This document shows, piece by piece, positions 49,930 to 61,364 of a stretch of DNA of 64,000 nucleotides (position 1 is the first letter of the stretch; every line of letters starts with the position of its first letter). The stretch is from assembly GCF_040869045.1 (NCBI RefSeq), contig NC_090320.1, positions 242,544,978 through 242,608,977 of the forward strand. The letters run 5' to 3'. The translations under genes and the position numbers were made by a program. The stretch comes from Eurosta solidaginis. Its lineage: Eukaryota; Arthropoda; Insecta; Diptera; Tephritidae. The notes under the pieces are model-generated. The model was not told the origin of the DNA. It did not search any database and saw only the letters and a list, made by a program, of their open reading frames with translations.

Positions 49930-50799
49930 TTAACCGGTCCCATGCCCCAGATAATTCCTCTTCCCCACTCCTCTCTCGGTGGAATGACTGGGTTGAAGGT
50001 TGTATAGGGAGCAGTTATCGGCATACAATCTGGCAAGAAGGCTAGAATGTCCGAAATCAGAAAGCCCATAGCCCATATCACGAAGCCTGACCAACGACCT
50101 TGCCGCGTCCGCCTTTCCCGCAATATCTATTGGATATATATTCAGCAAGACGTTCAGTGCCAATGTAGGTGTTGTTCTGAGAGCGCCACTGATACCGATC
50201 AGCGCCGTCCGCGCACTTACATTCACATTTTGGGGGTGCTCGACGTGTCCACTGCTTTCCACCAGACCAGCACCCCATATAGCAGAATCGGTTTGACCAC
50301 CATCTCATAAAGCCAGTGTACTACTCCTGGCGAGAGTCCCCATCTCTTTCCGATAGCCCCTCTGCAGCAGAACAAGGCAACCGCGGCCTTCCTTGCCCTA
50401 TCTTCCACATTGGGTCTCCAGGACAGTTTCTTGTCCAAAACAATCCCCAAATATTCAACCCTATCAGAAAGTACCAACGGCACCCCTCCAATCGAGGGAG
50501 TTCTGAAATCGGGCATCTCATATCTCCTTGTAAAAAGAACCAATTCCGTTTTTCCCGGGTTGACCGCCAATCCAAATGATTCAGCCCACCTAGCCACAGT
50601 ATCCAGGTAGCCCTGCAGAACATCGCGCAAGGTGCGCAGAAATTTGCCTCTGACTAGGATAGCGAGGTCATCTGCATAGACAACCATCCGACAACCATTA
50701 GCTTCCAGCTCCACAAGAAGCTCGTTGACTACCACAACCCTGAGCAGAGGAGATAGGACGAACCTCTGTGGTGTGCCCCTGCACACCTTCCTCTTAATC
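49930..50799 (-). mobile_element. LINE fossil: reverse transcriptase with intact ADD motif, unit C
   Basis: Same domain as 9863-10940, with VYADDLAILVRG intact, GLAVNPGKTEL and EYLGIVLDKKLSW. A frame break separates the RT from the downstream IGISGALRTTPTL segment, and the N-terminal RT and endonuclease are absent, so it is still non-functional. Confidence 0.88.
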
Positions 50800-50897
50800 A
50801 GAGCTGCTCAATCCCTATACACTAGTAGCACTTTTGTTTTTGTTTTGCCCTGAATCATAAACACAGATTCAAATTCACACTTTGAATATAAAAAAAA

Positions 50898-52483
50898 ACA
50901 AGTAAGGAAGGCTAAGTTCGGGTATAACCGAACATTACATACTCAGTTGAGAGCTGTGGCGACAAAATAAGGGAAAATCACCATGTAGTAAAAAGAACCT
51001 AGGGTAACCCTGGAATGTGTTTGTATGACATATGTATCAAATGGAACGTATTAAGGAGTATTTTAAGTCGAAGTGGGCCTTAGTTCTATAGGTGGACGTC
51101 TTTTCGAGATATCGCCATAAAGATGGACCAGGGCTGACTTTAGAATTTGTGTGTACGATATGGGTATCAAACGAAAGGTGTTAATAAGTATTTTAAAAGG
51201 GCGTGGGCCTAAATTCCCATAGGTGGACGCCTTTTCGAGATATCGCCAAAAAGATGGACCAGGGGTGACTCTAGAATGCATTTGTACAATATGGGTATCA
51301 AACGAAAGGTGTTAATAAGTATTTTAAAAGGGCGTGGGCCTTAGTTCTATAGGTGCACGCCTTTTCGAGATATCGCCATAAAGGTGGACCAGGGATGACT
51401 CCAGAATTTGTTTGTACTAAATGGGTATCAAATGAAAGGTGTCAATGAGCATTTTAAAAGGGAGTGGGCCTTAGTTCTATAGGTGGACGCCTTTTCGGGA
51501 TATCGTTATAAAGGTGGACCAGGGTTGACTCTAGAATGCGTTTGTACAATATGGGTATCAAACGAAAGGTGTTAATAAGTATTTTAAAAGGGAGTGGGTC
51601 TTTTTTCTATGGGTGGACGTCTTTTCGGGATATCGCCATAAACGTGGACTAGGGATGACTCTAGAATGCGTTTGTACAATATGGGCATCAAATGAAAGGT
51701 GTTAATGAGTATTTTAAAAGGGCATGGGCCTTAGTTCTAAAGGTGGACGCCTTTTCCAGATATCGCCGTAAACGTGGACCAGGGGTGACTCTAGAATTTG
51801 TTTGTACGATATGGGTATCAAATGAAAGGTGTTAATGAGCATTTTAAAAGGGAGTGGGCCTTAGTTCTATAGGTGGACGCCTTTTCGGGATATCGCCATA
51901 AACGTGGACCAGGGATGACTCTAGAATGCGTTTGTATAATATGGGCATGAAATGAAAGGTGTTAATGAGTATTTTAAAAGGGCATGGGCCTTAGTTCTAA
52001 AGGTGGACGCCTTTTCCCGATATCGCCATAAAGGTGGACCAGGGGTGACTCCAGAATTTGTTTGTACTATATGGGTATCAAATGAAAGGTGTTAATGAGT
52101 ATTTTAAAAGGGAGTGGGCCTTAGTTCTATAGGTGGACGCCTTTTCGGGATATCGTTATAAAGGTGGACCAGGGTTGACTCTAGAATGTGTTTGTACAAT
52201 ATGGGTATCAAACGAAAGGTGTTAATAAGTATTTTAAAAGGGAGTGGGTCTTTTTTCTATGGGTGGACGCCTTTTCGGGATATCGCCATAAACGTGGACC
52301 AGGGGTGACTCTAGAATGCGTTTGTGCAATATGGGCATCAAATGAAAGGTGTTAATGAGTATTTTAAAAGGGCGTGGGCCTTAGTTCTATAGGTGCACGC
52401 CTTTTCGAGATATCGCCATAAAGGTGGACCAGGGGTGACTCCAGAATTTGTTTGTACTATATGGGCATCAAATGAAAGGTGTT
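50898..52483 (+). mobile_element. Second minisatellite-bearing element, inverted and truncated
   Basis: Starts ACAAGTAAGGAAGGCTAAG and ATACTCAGTTGAGAGC, the same end as at 46751 but in the opposite orientation, then about 11 monomers of ~129 bp with CGCCTTTTCGAGATATCG. It stops abruptly at GGTGTTAATACGCC without the other terminus. The insertion site is the A-run of unit C at 50891-50898. Confidence 0.8.
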
Positions 52484-53216
52484 AATACGCCATTTCAGGC
52501 TGAGCTCAGGCCAAGGGGGTCACTGCTGGCGGACAGTGAATGGCCTATTAATTAGGTTAGCTGCGAATATCAAATAAGCAGCCCTCGACCAAAAGGGCGG
52601 CTGGTGAGGAGGGTTTGGCTTAAAAGGCCTAAAGCACCCTGAGAACCTCCAGTGGCAGGGCGAGTAGATGCCGCCCTGAATTAAGCATTCACAGCCTAGT
52701 ACGGGGTTGCTTCGAGGGAATACCTACCCAAGATAGGGAGGCAACTATACGACGTGGGATACACACTCAGGAAGGTAAAGAGGTAAATTATTTGTAAATT
52801 TAAGGTGATTGTCGCATTAAGACTGAGCCCAGTAAGGTCTTAATTAAGGTATACTGGAATCAACGACTCGGATATGTTTGTTAAGGGCTGGCGAATGTGG
52901 CATTCGGAAATCTCAGTACACGGCTTGACACACCGTCGAAATGACTTTCCGGTTAATGTCCCATTCGTCTCCGTCCCGTTAAAACCTTGGCAGGCCTTGG
53001 GGTACGTTCAAAGTCCGTCATCATTAAGTTGGTGGTGCAGGTTCGGTTAAGAACCTCCCGAATAATACTGATCTGGCTCTGAACGCAGTCTTCATGAGGG
53101 ACTGCGTCAACCTTCACGTGGCCTCCCTGCCTTCACATAGACAACCACGGGGTCTATATAGGTAACTGCACACTCGGGCCAAGATAGCGGCCTCAAGTGG
53201 GGACCCAATTAAATAA
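52484..53216 (+). mobile_element. Probable 5' UTR of a non-LTR retrotransposon
   Basis: Composition changes sharply here to GC-richer, non-repetitive sequence (from about CAGGCTGAGCTCAGGCC) leading to a start codon at 53217. The look of the leader suggests an I/LOA-type LINE 5' end. This is recognition without alignment, so only moderately sure. Confidence 0.45.
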
Positions 53217-53618
53217 ATGATGAGCAACAATCATACAAAAATAAAAAACCAAACACAGGAGAATGAAATGGCGTTCAATCCATTCGTAGGAAGGAAGCTA
53301 GCTCGCTCTCCAGAAGGGCGTGGCCCATCGGCTGGGGGCCTTAACAATTCGTCGCAAGTGGTAACGAAACCCAAAGGAGCTGAGGCCGAAAGCAAGCAAG
53401 GAGCGTTGTCGCCGGGTGCTACACCGAAGCTTTGCAAAAAGAACTCCGACAGCAAGGCTCAAACGGGCACACCATTATTAAGTGAGCTAATTAAGCAGGC
53501 GTCAGCTGCGTTAAATCAGCAAAACCGCCCTGGAGAAAAAAAGATGACCAAGTGTTGTATAACTGACTGTTGGGGTAAGGCGGAGGTGGCATTTGGCATG
53601 CTGGCAAGCCCCTGCTAG
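53217..53618 (+). pseudogene. ORF1-like remnant of a non-LTR retrotransposon
   Basis: A 133-codon frame. The N-terminal part is polar and low in complexity (FNPFVGRKLARSPEGRG, then SSQVVTKPKGAEAESKQ), as in ORF1 N-termini of flies' LINEs. No CCHC zinc knuckles are present, so it is at best a short 5' piece. The end, TKCCITDCWGKAEV, resembles the beginning of the second THAP-like segment at 57478 (CCITGC), which may be coincidence. Alternative starts exist at the second codon and near 53262 (MAFNPF), the latter with a better leader context. Confidence 0.4.
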
Positions 53619-54742
53619 CTCGTCGGGAGGGGTGAGTTTTTGCTCACTCGCCTTACCTACAGTTATACCAACAAAAAGAGGGGTTCATGCCTGAAATCTA
53701 CGAAAGGAAAGCTGGAAGAAAAGGTCTGTCAGTGTCAGGTGGAGTCATCCCTCCCTTTCTGCGTAAAACCTTGACGCAGCCTTGGGCGTTGCACTGACTC
53801 CGAAACTTTAGCAACGCCCCCTTAGGCTGACAATTGGCTGTTGTTCGTTATCGTTCCATGTTCCTATCCGGTTCTGTCTGTCTTAGTCGCCCCCACATTC
53901 ACGCCCCTAATGTACCAGGGCAACACCCACACCAATCAGTTGCTTAACTAGCCGGACATGGCTTTAATCTCTCACCCCATAGAAAGAAACCAAAAAGATG
54001 AATAAACAAGGTGAAGAGAGTTTCGTTATAAAACTTCACAAGCTTAGTTTATTTTAGACAATAATATTATATAAAAAAATGAAAAAGAAAAAAAAAACGT
54101 GATAAAGGAGGAATAAAAAATCAAGGTCTAATATAACTTAAACACCTAAATTTAAATATACGAATTCAAAAAGGTAATCTACCTTCAGGTAGGTATAACT
54201 TCAACAAATCTTAACGCTCTAAAATTTGATAACATCTCTTAAATAACTAAACTAATAGGAAGCCAAATAAAGCAATGATATCAAAAATTCAACAAAAGGA
54301 ATTCAATGAAATCAAAAATAACTAAAGTGGACTTCGAAGTTTTGATGCAAAAATAAAATTTAAAAAAATAGAACAAAATGCGATCAGCCATAAATTAATG
54401 TAACCGAACTTCAATGATGGAAGATTATTACATGTAAGTTCCAAGGGATGGGGAATAAAAAAAGGAAAGAAAAATAAAACGAAAAATAATAAAAATGTGC
54501 AAAGATAAAAAAGGGCTAAAGCGCAATGCAATATAAGATCAATTTATAAACTAAAATCCAAAAGTAAAATTTACTCGATTAAAAATAAAAAAAGCAAAAA
54601 AAATGTATGATAAATGATAAAACCGTGGTATATCGGACGACCCTCGTGCGCCGATAGCTTCTCTACCGCACTCAGCTTCCAATACTTTCAATATTTATAT
54701 ACGTAGGCAAGTAATTTTTGTTTTGGTAAATATCCCTTATCA
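53619..54742. other. No recognised gene
   Basis: Bases 53619-53990 are GC-moderate and may be the remainder of the retroelement above. From 54000 to 54742 the DNA is strongly A-rich with no domain-bearing frame. Confidence 0.4.
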
Positions 54743-54859
54743 TCTAGTCAAAGAGGATAGATAATAAGAGGCGTCATATCGCCATTTCAGAAAACCGACT
54801 GCGTTTTGTATGAAATTTTCCAATGTACCATTTCATGGGCTCGGCCATTCCTCTTTGTG

Positions 54860-55926
54860 CCTGTCCGCGAAGATTTGGTAAAATGCAGTGAAGAATTAAC
54901 TCAGTGAGTGTAAAGTAAATATTGTGTTTTTGTGTTAAAATAGTGTAAATAGTGAATAAAAAAGCCAAATAAATAGTTTAAAAATTTAATATAATTGTGT
55001 AAAAAAGGATAAAAAAGTGAAGTGAAATATTGGCTTCAAATCAAGAAATTGTGGAAAAAGTATTGTGTTTGAGCTTAAAGCATAAGTTGAGTGAGAATGT
55101 GAAATGTCAGTGTAAATGAAAATGTAAAAAAAAAAACAGGATAAAAAGTGAAGGAATAAAAACACGTAAATATTCTGTGCAAATTAGTAAAAAAGTGATT
55201 AAAATTGTGTAAAAAGTTGATGAAATTGTGTAAAAAAGGATAAAAAAGTTAAGTGAAGTGAAATATTGTGATAAAAATAAGATTTCTTGAAAAAAGAAGT
55301 TCGTTTGAGCTTAAATGAGTGAAAAGAAGATTGAGTTGTATTGCTCAAAAGGCAAATAAGTGGAAATATAAACAAAAATTTTAGAAAAAATTGTTTCGGA
55401 AAATTGTGCAGAAAGTTGAGAAAATTGTGAAAAATGTTGTAAAGTGTTAAGTGAAGTTTGAAATCGATGTATATAATTTCAAAAAGAATTTTTGTGTGAT
55501 TAAAGAAACTAAAAGGAATTATGCAGGTGTATAAGTTTTTCCAAAATTTATATATGTATTATATATATATTGTATATGTGTTTTTAAAATCTATACAATA
55601 TTATATAAATGTATATGTATTTGGATTCCAGCAATAAAGTTATTAACCTCTGAATTAATGGAAATTATCGGCAGGAAATTGTGCCAAAATTGGTAAAATT
55701 CCAATGAACATTTAATATACAGAAAACTTCGAATTAAGTTGAAGCATATATTTCTGCGCAAATCAAAATCTGTGAAAAAGTTGTGAAAATTGTGAAAATC
55801 AAAAAATTAACAAAAAAATTTTTTAAATAAATTTTAAATAATTGAAAAAATTGAACTGTGAAAAAATTGTGAATATTGTGAAAATCAAAAAAAAATTAAT
55901 AAAATAAATTTTAACAACATTGAACA
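54860..55926 (+). other. A-rich leader of the P-like gene with direct repeats
   Basis: No open frame of note. TTGTGTAAAAAAGGATAAAA is repeated at about 54994 and 55228 with the following AGTGAA...TGAAATATTG, and partial forms lie between. GTGAAAATTGTGAAAA words recur near 55780-55880. It probably contains the promoter and 5' UTR of the transposase gene. Confidence 0.45.
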
Positions 55927-56164
55927 ATGCCTTCATTAAGAAAGTGCTCCGCTCCTGGGTGCTGCAGAAATGCAAGGGCAGATCCAGGATTAACTTTCTT
56001 TTCGTTTCCGGCCGATCCCAACCTATTAAGAAAATGGATGGATAATTTAAAAATTTCAAGCCTGAAGAAGAAGGAGAACTTTCTATGTTCCCTTCACTTC
56101 AGGCCTGAAGCCGTATGGTCAAACAAAAGGTTGAAGGAGAATGCAGTTCCTACTGCCAACTTAG
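55927..56164 (+). CDS. THAP-domain exon 1 of P-like transposase
   Basis: The ATG at 55927 opens a full THAP zinc finger, a C2CH DNA-binding module used by P-element transposases to bind transposon ends. Visible are C7, C12, the invariant W37, C54-x2-H57 followed by F, and AVPT at residues 73-76. A perfect donor GTAAGT begins at 56165, in phase 1. The nearest good acceptor, TTGAAG ending at 57430, restores the frame into a second THAP-like segment. The exon itself is undamaged. It could belong to a host THAP gene, but the inverted ends and the P-type domain downstream favour a transposon. Confidence 0.8.
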
Positions 56165-57430
56165 GTAAGTATTAATTTTTTTTATTTTCGAATTTTTATG
56201 TGATACTTTAGATTGTGTAAATTTGTGATACTTTAGATTGTGTAAATTCAGTAAAGGGGTTAATGATGTTTTTGGTACAGCACATCGCGCGCGTAGATTA
56301 ATGATGGGTGAAGGATTTGAAAAATCTGCTGCCGGCTAAAGAAAGAAATCAAATAATTTACTGAAGCAATAGATAACCCACCTAAACCATTTTTAGCTAT
56401 TTTGGTTGGTGTTAAAGTAGCACATAAAGTTCTATTGATTTCTAATTTAGTGATAAATTGTCGATAAACTTTCACGAAATTCTTTTACTCAGCCTTCACA
56501 TTCGCGTCGCTGGCATCAAGACCTTTTCCCTCCTCCTCAATATATGTACATACGTTGATTGCTGGTTATTTTACCCTCTTTTATGGGAACATTGAAGTCA
56601 ACTCACATTAGCTCACTTTTACCATTTAAATACAAACTTTCAATGCTTAATTTGTTAAACGCCATTTTACCGCCCTTATTACTTTTTCCTTTTTTATCAC
56701 AAGATAATCTTTCTTGAATATACATAAATAAAACATTTTCTGATCATATTTCAATAGTTTTGGGTGAAATATACGTTGACGCGAGTATTATTTTATATTT
56801 ATATATTTGTATTTTTATATTTATTTATTCAGTATGACAGAAATTACTTTGGCAGTCTACCTTATATTTGGTATATAATAAGTGAACTACATTCCAAGAT
56901 TTTTTATGGTTCATTTAAATTTTTTGCATAGAATTCTTTTCATTTCCAAAATTTTTTATTTGTTTTCTGTTTGGGATTTTTTTATTCAACATTTATTACA
57001 ATATCTTTTTTTTTTTTTGTTGCATATTTTATTTGAAAATAAATTATTAAATTAAATTATTTACACTATTTTCATTTATTTATTTTTTTATTTTTTGTTC
57101 AAAAACTTTTTATACTCAGCTGCACTTATTTTATTTATTATATTATTTCAATTTTTTTTATTTATATTTTTTCAAGTTTTTTTTTATTATTTTATCATTT
57201 TCATTTTTGTTTATTATTGTATTATTTTAATATTTTAATTAATTTATTTTTTGTGCAAGTTTTTGTTTACTATTTTATTTTTTTTATTTATTATATTACT
57301 TACATCTATTTTTTTATTTTGTTGCATTGTATAATTTTTTGTTTTTTATTTAAATATATTATTTTTTATTTGAAATTTTACTTATATTTATTTTTTGTTG
57401 TATTTTTTTATTACTTCTAAAAAATTGAAG
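56165..57430 (+). other. Probable intron of the P-like gene
   Basis: Starts GTAAGT and ends in a T-rich tract followed by TTGAAG. It is extremely AT-rich with long T-runs from 56930. Open frames within (for example 67 codons of mostly F, I and Y at 57217) are compositional. Confidence 0.6.
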
Positions 57431-57645
57431 GATACGACGGTAAACCTGCACACCACTTTGTAGAGGTGCAAAAATTTAAGAGGGTATGCTGCATAACTGG
57501 CTGCACTTCTCGAGTTGGAGTGGTTCTCCACGCTTTCCCGAAGGCAGAAGAAGCTAAGAGATCTTGGGTTCTGACATGTAATATGCCCATATCTGCCATG
57601 AGTACGAAACATTTATATATTTGCGAGCTAGGCGCAGGCGTCTAG
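57431..57645 (+). pseudogene. Second THAP-like segment of the P-like transposase, frame broken
   Basis: Joined to exon 1, the frame reads YDGKPAHHFVEVQKFK, then VCCITGC, VVLHAFPKAEEAKRSW and KHLYICEL. This is the THAP pattern: paired Cys, FPK, invariant Trp, and the last Cys at C-x-x. The expected His after CEL is missing, because the frame runs into TAG at 57643 while the continuing coding sequence lies one frame over. So either a one-base indel near 57628-57640 or an unrecognised splice is present. Confidence 0.65.
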
Positions 57646-57881
57646 ATATCCGATATAAATATGAGGGTCTAGACGATGACCAGGACATTGCACCCGATCC
57701 TGAGTACTTCGCTAAACGACAACGGGTGTACATGGAGAGGGAAAAGACGATGATGCATACAATAGAGAAGTTAACGAAGACCATCGACGAAAAGGAAAAG
57801 AAGATCCACAAAATTAAGGAAACATCAATAATACACAACGAGGAGCAACAGAGGGCGCAAAAACTTTCGCGCGGACTATAG
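57621..57881 (+). pseudogene. Coiled-coil segment of the P-like transposase
   Basis: Open frame without its own ATG at the start. It has DIRYKYEGLDDDQDIAPDPE, then a charged helix (EREKTMMHTIEKLTKTIDEK, then EKKIHKIKET) typical of the leucine-zipper-like dimerisation segment that follows THAP in P transposases. It ends at a TAG at 57879, and the next block is again in another frame. Confidence 0.6.
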
Positions 57882-57904
57882 TCGGCACCAAGGTCAAGCA
57901 CTAA

Positions 57905-58291
57905 AAACCCCAGGAAAAAACTTTAGCTCAAAGTATTAACTACCTCTCTACCAAGGCTTACAAGAATATGAAGGATGACTTGGGATTCCGTTTACCAAGT
58001 CAAAGTACCCTATTGAGAGAGCGACCAATTCGGTTTGTCCGTCCAGGCATTGATGAACACGTAATAGCGAACTTGGAGGAAATGGTGAAATCAATGCCAG
58101 CTACCCATCGCATATGCTCAATCATGTGGGATGAGGTATCCATTAAAAAAGACTTGACATACAACAACACAGTTGATGTCATTGACGATTTTGTGGAGAG
58201 AGGGGAGGGCTGTCGTGAAAATCGAGTTGCGGACAAATGCCTCTTCTTCATGGTAAAAGGGATGTGCAGCAACTGGAAATACGTCATGTAA
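57905..58291 (+). pseudogene. N-terminal catalytic (RNase H-like) part of P-type transposase
   Basis: The frame opens after a TAA at 57902. It reads LAQSINYLSTKAYKNMKDDL, GFRLPSQSTL, then RICSIMWDEVSIKKDLTYNN and ADKCLFFMVKGMCSNWKY before a TAA at 58289. The WDEVSIK block fits the first catalytic aspartate region of P-element/THAP9 transposases, and the CSNWKY block the strand after it. The GTP-binding insertion and the remaining catalytic residues are not found downstream, so the gene is truncated, or continues beyond an intron I cannot see. Confidence 0.7.
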
Positions 58292-60133
58292 ATATGCAGA
58301 TCCCAGCAGGAGATCAAATAGGGTTGGTGCACTGCGCAGGGGAGTTAAAAGCCGGAACACACTCTGGCTGGTGAAGTATATTATTTGTAGTTTGAGGTAT
58401 TTTTCAACATATGCTTCGCTCACCGTAATCTCCCTCCCACCCTTTTAGCATGCAGCATGCAGAGCCCAATTGGCGGGTTAATGTGGTCCTTGGCATTCAG
58501 GAACTGTGCGAGTAGGTTGCTGACCTTTGGTCGGACCTTATCTCGGGTGCAACCAAGTAGCGGTTGGTAGGTACTAACTTTTAACTTTGGGTAGCATCAG
58601 AGCCTAGTATAGGAAAACATTAAAGTCCGTTTTCTCACGGCTAATCATGAAGAAAACGGTTCATATACTTAATACAAAAATAGCCACATAATGCTTTCCA
58701 ATACAGGTGAAATATAAATATTTAACGTTTAAGCGAGGTATCCAGATCACAAGAAAATACTGAAGAAATTTTCTATTTTCTTTTTTAAGTGTCAATTTCG
58801 TAATTCCGCTACAAATTTATATCTAATCCGTTATGCTAAGATGTAAGTTAAATTTTTATTATCGAAATAATAATAAAATTCAAACCATAAAAAACAATCT
58901 TTTAATTCAATGGTTACCTATAAGTTTTGTAGTAAGTATACAATTTCTTCAAGATTAGCAAAATGCAACCTAAATTACAAATGCAAACACATTCATATAC
59001 CTACATATGTACATACACCTAACTAACCTCATATTGAATTCCTTATCAAAAAATATCCAAACTGCAAAATCGTTAACAAAGGCAAAACCAACAAACATTC
59101 GCACATACATATATATTTGTACAAATGTCGTTTAATATACCTCTACCGCACTAACCCCTCTGCTAACATGCAACATACATACATACATTCCTTCAACCAA
59201 CCACTAAAATCTGTATCATTTTTACTTATTTACAAATAAAATAAATTCGTGAGGAAGAAAGAAATGTTGCAACTTAGCTTCTTGCAAAAGTCCAAACAGT
59301 TCATTCATAAAGATGCTTCCTCTTGAATGTTGATTAATAAAAATGCTTCTTCTTTACTTCCAAAAACATCATGAATCATGATGAAACTTTGCAACACAGC
59401 ATTCTTGCAAAATCATCAAAAGTCCAATTTTGTGATTTTTATAATTTCCAACTTGACTTCATATTAGGGGCTTTCACTAAACCGCGCATATGAAGCTACG
59501 TTACTTTATTTCAGATATTTATTTAGAAATATGCAAGCAAGGTTTAGCTGAGATCTTCACTTTACCAAGTGAATGCAATGTATGGTTTAGGTGCGGTGTT
59601 ACTACACAAAGCTTTTCAAATGTAAAATGAAGGAAAAAGGTAAAGTATTTTAATATAGAACAAAGTTATCTTTAAAAATCAAAGATTTTTGTAAAGCAAT
59701 AATGATTAAACGGTCATACGGCTGTGTGGAAGTAAGTATTTCGAAAAAAAAGTGTATCACACAAAGAAGCATAGCTATCGCATAGCAAACATGTATAAAA
59801 AATAATGAATAAATTCCCCCTATTATGCGAATAAATTTAAATAAACTTTTTTAAATATTTATCTAAAGTGCATAATTTCGCGGGTTCACCGCTTCATATT
59901 TTTCATCTTTTAGATGGATAGGCTTATTTTATTCTTGCCATGATTTTATGCGGCAATGTTGCTGTTGCAGCTGAAGAGTTTCTAGTTTGCCCTCTTATCG
60001 TCGATGTCAAAATTGGCATTTGTTGCTATTTTTTCGCTTAAAGAGCATATTTGCGCTAATTTTATAATATAATATACAAAAGAAGGTTGCGGACAGTCCG
60101 TCCAGAATATTATGGATGACGTAAATAGCCTTA
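58292..60133. other. No recognised gene, interior of the P-like element
   Basis: Bases 58292-58620 are GC-moderate without a domain-bearing frame; the rest is AT-rich with CATA-rich stretches near 58990-59180. I see no continuation of the transposase on either strand. Confidence 0.45.
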
Positions 60134-60358
60134 AGCTGGAGTCATTGGTGCCGTATGTCGTATCGCTGTATCCGTATCCCTAACGTAATCAGCTGTTTAT
60201 CGTTACGACGGTAAACCAAAACCAAATTGGTTGGCTACGATACGGTTACGACTTTAGCGGCACCAATAATCGATTGCATTGATTCTCATAAGGTTGGTCG
60301 AATCAGCTGTTAAAAGGTTACCGATACGGTTACCGATAAAGCACCAATGTCTCCAGCT
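60134..60358. mobile_element. 225-bp MITE with TTA duplication
   Basis: Ends AGCTGGAGTCATTGGTGC and the inverse of AGCTGGAGACATTGGTGC form ~18-bp inverted repeats with one mismatch. TTA flanks both sides (60131-60133 and 60359-60361), which suits PIF/Harbinger (TWA). The interior word GGCACCAATAATCGATTGCA resembles 2918-2937 in unit A, so a relative sits in each amplicon. Confidence 0.8.
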
Positions 60359-61364
60359 TTATTGATGAAAACAGCTAGTTTAGTTAATTCTAGCAATTTT
60401 TTAATTCCCTTTTTTGTGTCCCGTTTTCTGAAAGCTGTAAGCGGCAACACTTTTGACAGCCGACAACTTTGCCAGCCCTTCGTATTCGATTGTATTCGCC
60501 ATTCGTATACGTAAATTTGTATTTATAAATAGATATATGTTTTCGTACATACATATGTATATGTTCAATGGCAGCTGACACATGTACATATATTTAAATG
60601 CAGCCATGCAACCACCCCCAATCCCAATGAAAACGCTTAATTCGTATTGTTTGCGAATAAAATAATTACATTTTTATTTATTATAAGTACATACATATAT
60701 ATGTACTTTATGCAATGTATGTAAATTTTAGTGGCCAATAATATGGTTTGCCGTCGGCAAAACGCAAATCTTGTAGATCTCCGCCTGATTAATGAAATTG
60801 ATTGAAATTTTTGAAATGTTCTTTTATTTTAAGTATTATAATTTGATAGATCAGAACTATTTTCAATTGACAATATTTTTATATCTATCAAAACTAAATA
60901 TCAAAGAAAAGTATATTAAAATATTTGACATAAATTATAAACATATTAAGGTATTTGAAAGTTGATATATGTACAAGTGTATATTGTTGTATACAAATTA
61001 TATAATTTATTATACATTTGTTGCATAAATATCGTGCATGCTATGTTGCATGAAATTACATTTTCAAACCATGTAAATTTTGGTTGCCATTATTAAGATT
61101 TGCTGTCGGCAAAACGCAACACCTCCCCCTGATTAATTAAATTGTAATATGGTATAATTTATTTATTTAAATTAAAATTTTCAATATTGCATAAATATTG
61201 AACATAAATTGTGCATAAATATTCTAGGCATTTGTACAAAAGTTAACAAAACTTCAAAAAGCTCAAATGCATAAAATAACTCAATGTCTCAGTGTCACTC
61301 ATTTTGACTTATTCTCTACTTAATTTTCGTCAGGCGAAACAAAAAATATGAGACAAGAAATTAC
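60359..61364. other. AT-rich interior of the P-like element with a direct repeat
   Basis: GTCGGCAAAACGCAA occurs at about 60751 and 61105, each within a longer similar stretch (TTTGC-GTCGGCAAAACGCAA ... CCTGATTAAT), a direct repeat some 350 bases apart. Subterminal repeats are common in P elements. No gene seen. Confidence 0.45.

Larger units (their letters stand above)
48331..50898. repeat. Older partial copy of the amplicon spacer (unit C)
   Basis: Matches unit A 6635-7703 joined directly to 9871-11031, thus without the hAT element. Homology begins just after the GATA run of unit A and ends at TTTGAATATAAAAAAA, where the element at 50898 is inserted. Non-LINE sequence on both sides of the LINE is included (for example ATACAGAGAGAATGG at the left and GCTGCTCAATCCCTATACAC at the right). 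It is therefore a copy of the locus and not an independent LINE insertion. Confidence 0.88.

Noticed and set aside
57217..57420. 67-codon F/I/Y-rich frame
   Set aside because: It is a reading of T-rich intron sequence.
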